Below, in pieces: positions 61,027 to 64,000 of a stretch of 64,000 nucleotides of DNA. How positions within the stretch are numbered: the first letter of the stretch is position 1; every line of letters starts with the position of its first letter. The notes below the pieces were generated by a model. The model did no database searches. It worked only from the letters and a program-made list of their open reading frames with translations, and was not told the origin of the DNA. A program made the position numbers and the translations under genes. Origin of the DNA: Streptomyces xantholiticus (lineage in GTDB: Bacteria; Actinomycetota; Actinomycetes; Streptomycetales; Streptomycetaceae); NCBI RefSeq assembly GCF_014651015.1, contig NZ_BMWB01000015.1, forward strand, positions 124,001 through 188,000, read 5' to 3'.

Positions 61027-62308
61027 TCGCCGTGCCCTCTCGTTCGCAGCAGCATTCGCCACAGTGCAGGCGGGCACAGTGGTGTTCGCGACTCGAGCGT
61101 TCGCCGACCCGACGCCCACACCGAGCAACGACCCCTGCGACCTCATCCGTGGCCCCGCCCGGGACTACTGCGACGACGGCGAAGGCCCCACCAACCCCAC
61201 CCGCCCAGGGCTCGACGCCGACCCCGCCGCCGCCCTCGACCCCCTGTCCTCCCTCGCCCGCGGCTGCGCCGACGCCGCGTCGTGGACGATCGGGAAGCTG
61301 TCGCAGGCCGTCGAGTCGACGGCCACCGTCGACTTCACGAACCTGACGTTCCTCGCCCACTACGCCATCGTCTTCGCCGCCGCGTCCATCCTCACGCTCC
61401 TCCTCTGGCTGCTGGCGGTCGCCAAGCGGGCGGTCCGGGGCGTGCCGTTCGTGACCGCGGTCTCGGAAGCCATCGGCTTCCTGTGGCTGAGCGTCCTCGC
61501 TTCCGCCTTCACGCCCCTGATCCTCTACACCCTCGTCTCGGTCACCGACAGCGTCACGGAGGTGATCGCGGGCGGTACGGCGCAGCAGACGGACATGTTC
61601 TTCGGGAACTTCTCCAAGGCCCTGGCCAAGGGTGACGACATCGGCGGCGGGCCGATCATGCTGATCGTCGTCTCACTCGTGACGATCCTGGCCGCCGGTG
61701 TGCTGTATCTGGAGCTGTTCATCCGGGCCGTGCTGCTCTACGTCGGTGCGCTGCTCGGCGTCGTCGTCTATGCCGGACTCGTCGACAAGAACATGTGGGG
61801 GCACGTCCGCCGCTGGGCCGGGATCATGATCGCGATCATCCTGGTCAAGCCGGTGATCGTGATCGTGCTGGGCCTCGCGGGGGCGCTGTCCGCCGACGAC
61901 GGGCCGGACTCCTTCTCCGCCGTCGTGTCCGGGCTGGCGATCATCCTGCTCGCCATCTTCGCGTCCGCGATGATCTACCGATTCGTCCCCGGGTTCGGCG
62001 ACGAGATCGCGGCCTCACGCAACAACCGGATCCAGAACGGCGCCGAGAGCAAGGCGGCCGCCGTCATCAGCTCCCCCGCGGCGCTCGTGTCCCAGGGCAT
62101 CAAGACCCACAGCTCCCGCGGAAACCAGAACACCGGCGACGGCAGCAGCAGCCCCCGCCCCGCCAACCCCGCTTCCGGCGGCATGGCGGCCCACGGCAGC
62201 CGCTCGCCCCAGTCACCGGCGGGCGCCGCCCCCGCACCCCGTAACAGCAGCCCGACCAGCGGGACCCCGCACAGCAATCGCAACAGCACAGGAGGTGGCC
62301 GGCGTTGA
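61016..62308 (+). CDS. Polytopic membrane protein, TrbL/VirB6-like topology
   Basis: The 430-residue protein has an N-terminal signal (ALSFAAAFATVQAGTVVFAT) and two cysteine-containing turns. About six helices follow (for example IVFAAASILTLLLWLLAVA, IMLIVVSLVTILAAGVLYL). The C-terminal tail is a Ser/Pro/Asn-rich disordered stretch of about 80 residues. The order signal, helices, long soluble tail is that of VirB6/TrbL proteins. ATG 61016 follows GGAGG. Confidence 0.78.
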   Translation: MPANRRALSFAAAFATVQAGTVVFATRAFADPTPTPSNDPCDLIRGPARDYCDDGEGPTNPTRPGLDADPAAALDPLSSLARGCADAASWTIGKLSQAVESTATVDFTNLTFLAHYAIVFAAASILTLLLWLLAVAKRAVRGVPFVTAVSEAIGFLWLSVLASAFTPLILYTLVSVTDSVTEVIAGGTAQQTDMFFGNFSKALAKGDDIGGGPIMLIVVSLVTILAAGVLYLELFIRAVLLYVGALLGVVVYAGLVDKNMWGHVRRWAGIMIAIILVKPVIVIVLGLAGALSADDGPDSFSAVVSGLAIILLAIFASAMIYRFVPGFGDEIAASRNNRIQNGAESKAAAVISSPAALVSQGIKTHSSRGNQNTGDGSSSPRPANPASGGMAAHGSRSPQSPAGAAPAPRNSSPTSGTPHSNRNSTGGGRR

Positions 62309-63861
62309 CGACCCAGTCCCAACCGATCACGCCCCGCCGCACGTACCTCATCGGCCGTGCCCGGCCGAACGCGGTCATCGGCAAGAACCGTGAGACCGGC
62401 GAGATCGCGCTGATCATCGCCGGCGCGTTCCTCGGCATGATGAGCGGGCTGCTGGTCCCCGTCCTGTCACTGCGCATCGTGCTGCTGATGGGCTTCCCGA
62501 TGCTGGCACTCGCCGCCGTCTATGTGCCCTACAAACAGCGCACCTTCTACAAGTGGTTCGAGATCAACCGCAGCTACAAGCGGACCCTGCGCAGCGGCGG
62601 CACCCTCTACCGTTCCACTGCCGTCGAGGCGGGGACCCGGCTCGACGGCCGGGAGGTCGAGATCGGGCCGCCGCCCGGCATCGGGCGGATCAACTGGCTC
62701 GCAGCGCCGTTCGGCCCCGACGAGATCGCCGTGCTGCTGCATGCCGACCGCCGGACCGTGACCGCCGCGATCGAGATCGAGGGCCCCGGTGTCGGCCTGC
62801 GGGACAGCGAGGACCAGGAGGCGCTGGTCGACCGCTTCGGAACGCTGCTGAAGCACGTGGCGAACGGCGACGGGTTCGTGACGCGGCTTCAGATGCTGGC
62901 CCGTACGCTGCCCGCCGACCCGGACGCGCACGCCAAGGACGTCGCCCAGCGCGGCGACCGGAACGCCCCCGGCTGGCTCCAGCAGTCGTACGACCATCTG
63001 CAGTCGATGGTGTCGACCTCCAGCGAGCAGCACCGCGCCTATCTCGTGGCGTGCATGCACTACTCCCGCGACCTGGCGGCGGAGGCGCAGGCCATGGCCC
63101 GTGCCGCCAAGGCGGCGACCGGGACGAAGCGGCTCGACAAGGACGCCGGTCTCGCCGTCGTCATGGCGCGTGAGCTCACCGACATCTGTGCCCGGCTGGC
63201 AGAGGCGGACATCCGTGTACGGCAGCCGCTCGGCCAGTCCCGGCTCGCCTCGCTCGTGCACTCCATGTACGACCCGGACCACCCCATCGACCACATCCAG
63301 GCGATGTCGAAGCGGAACGCCTGGCCGGCCGAACTGGACGCCGTGGAGCCCACGTACCTCCAGGCGAAGACGCGTGAGTCCTCGACCCGGGCACCCTGGT
63401 GCCACTCGACCGCGTGGGTGAAGGAGTGGCCGATGACTCCCGTCGGCGTCAACTTCCTTGCCCCGCTGCTGGTCCACACCCCGGACGTGATCCGCACGGT
63501 CGCGGTCACCATGGACCTGGAGCCCACCGAGGTCGCCATCGAGCGGATGCTCACGGAGAAGACCAACGACGAGGCGGACGCCAGCCGTGCCGCCAAGATG
63601 AACCGGACCGTCGACCCGCGGGACATCGCTGCACACGGCCGGCTCGACCAGCGGGGTGAAGATCTCGCGAGCGGTGCGGCAGGGGTCAACCTCGTCGGGT
63701 ACATCACTGTGTCGTCGCGTTCTCCCGAGGCCCTGGCCAGGGACAAGCGCACGATCAGGGCCTCCGCCGGCAAGTCGTACCTGAAGCTGGAGTGGTGCGA
63801 CCGCGAGCACCACAGGGCCTTTGTGAACACCCTGCCGTTCGCGACCGGCATCCGCCGATAG
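62305..63861 (+). CDS. SCO6880-family membrane-associated protein
   Basis: The 518-residue protein starts at TTG 62305 behind AGGAGG, overlapping the previous stop. Two adjacent membrane helices lie at about residues 30-75 (LIIAGAFLGMMSGLLVPVLS, LLMGFPMLALAAVYVPY). The large soluble part resembles the N-terminal portion of VirB4-type proteins (GTLLKHVANGDGFVTRLQML, YLVACMHYSRDLA) but has no Walker A. I recall this as the SCO6880 family. The missing ATPase half is probably the next gene. Confidence 0.78.
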   Translation: MTTQSQPITPRRTYLIGRARPNAVIGKNRETGEIALIIAGAFLGMMSGLLVPVLSLRIVLLMGFPMLALAAVYVPYKQRTFYKWFEINRSYKRTLRSGGTLYRSTAVEAGTRLDGREVEIGPPPGIGRINWLAAPFGPDEIAVLLHADRRTVTAAIEIEGPGVGLRDSEDQEALVDRFGTLLKHVANGDGFVTRLQMLARTLPADPDAHAKDVAQRGDRNAPGWLQQSYDHLQSMVSTSSEQHRAYLVACMHYSRDLAAEAQAMARAAKAATGTKRLDKDAGLAVVMARELTDICARLAEADIRVRQPLGQSRLASLVHSMYDPDHPIDHIQAMSKRNAWPAELDAVEPTYLQAKTRESSTRAPWCHSTAWVKEWPMTPVGVNFLAPLLVHTPDVIRTVAVTMDLEPTEVAIERMLTEKTNDEADASRAAKMNRTVDPRDIAAHGRLDQRGEDLASGAAGVNLVGYITVSSRSPEALARDKRTIRASAGKSYLKLEWCDREHHRAFVNTLPFATGIRR

Positions 63862-63872
63862 GGGCCCGTGTG

Positions 63873-64000
63873 ATGCGAGATCCGCTGTCCGTCCTCACGG
63901 ATGCCTTCACCTCCTTCCTCTTCGGGAAGGTGGAGACCACCCGCCTGCCCGTCCGTACGTCGACGGGCCAGGCGCAGGCCGTCTACCTGCCGACCGCCGC
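63873..64000 (+). CDS. Start of the next membrane-complex gene (ATPase candidate), cut by window edge
   Basis: ATG 63873 (or GTG 63870) follows AGGGG. The visible 42 residues read MRDPLSVLTDAFTSFLFGKV and continue with a soluble basic stretch. They contain no motif. By synteny with the cmd cluster this should be the ATP-binding CmdB-like protein, but that cannot be checked within the window. Confidence 0.6.
   Translation, partial: MRDPLSVLTDAFTSFLFGKVETTRLPVRTSTGQAQAVYLPTA

Overview
The window is high-GC actinobacterial chromosome, almost certainly from a Streptomyces or a close relative. The evidence is G/C-rich third codon positions, many GTG and TTG starts, GlnR, Nur, RsiG, mycothiol synthase, DUF397 proteins, and a gene order that from memory matches the SCO4180 to SCO4126 stretch of the S. 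coelicolor core. All such locus correspondences are recalled, not searched. No tRNA, rRNA, CRISPR array or intact insertion sequence was seen.

Layout. 0-4.9 kb: an accessory-looking patch with two overlapping TetR genes, an APH-fold kinase, a HAD hydrolase, a GntR regulator with a cluster of repeated operator-like sites, and a 55-residue membrane ORF facing it. 4.9-19.2 kb: core genes including an Eis-type acetyltransferase, asparaginase, rsiG (anti-sigma factor of WhiG), dtd, a YgfZ-type protein, nur, nitrobindin, three anchored paralogue-like proteins, and a sulfurtransferase operon preceded by a leaderless cysteine-rich leader peptide. 19.4-26.8 kb: glnR, a LacI regulator, an MprAB/PepD-like cluster whose protease is frameshifted, and an ABC-F gene behind GAGACG..CGTCTC palindromes. 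26.8-33.2 kb: PI-PLC, 5'-nucleotidase, mshD and a YtrA-type GntR/ABC exporter operon. 33.4-44.4 kb: a phosphate/polyphosphate island with ppk, a CHAD protein (carrying a TTA codon), a Nudix hydrolase, pstSCAB behind a PHO box, then pit and its DUF47 partner on the other strand. Between pstB and pit lies about 0.9 kb of non-coding, G+C-rich repeated DNA. 44.5-50.3 kb: csoR with its operator, a lipoprotein, a flavin oxidase, a PAP2 phosphatase and a transglycosylase/NlpC-P60 enzyme.

50.4-59.7 kb is the most unusual part. It holds a SAM methyltransferase, a remnant of an ATP-binding protein, an XRE regulator with a DUF397 partner, and a compact cassette: a small WXG-like protein, a 702-residue polymorphic toxin with a cholera-toxin-like ADP-ribosyltransferase tip, a probable immunity gene, a type VII secretion-associated protein and a DUF6177-like protein. 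The toxin tip and the next two genes are visibly poorer in G+C. The cassette is bracketed by two copies (about 325 bp) of the DUF397 gene: the left copy has lost its stop codon and the right copy is frameshifted. Past it are decayed fragments of a MarR gene and of cytochrome oxidase subunit I (ctaD).

58.5 kb to the end is a run of membrane proteins resembling the cmdABCDEF morphogenesis cluster of S. coelicolor. Their topologies recall parts of a conjugation-type (type IV) secretion channel. The transglycosylase/NlpC-P60 enzyme at 49.3-50.3 kb would be the VirB1/TcpG-like member, so the toxin cassette appears to have been inserted between it and the rest of the set.
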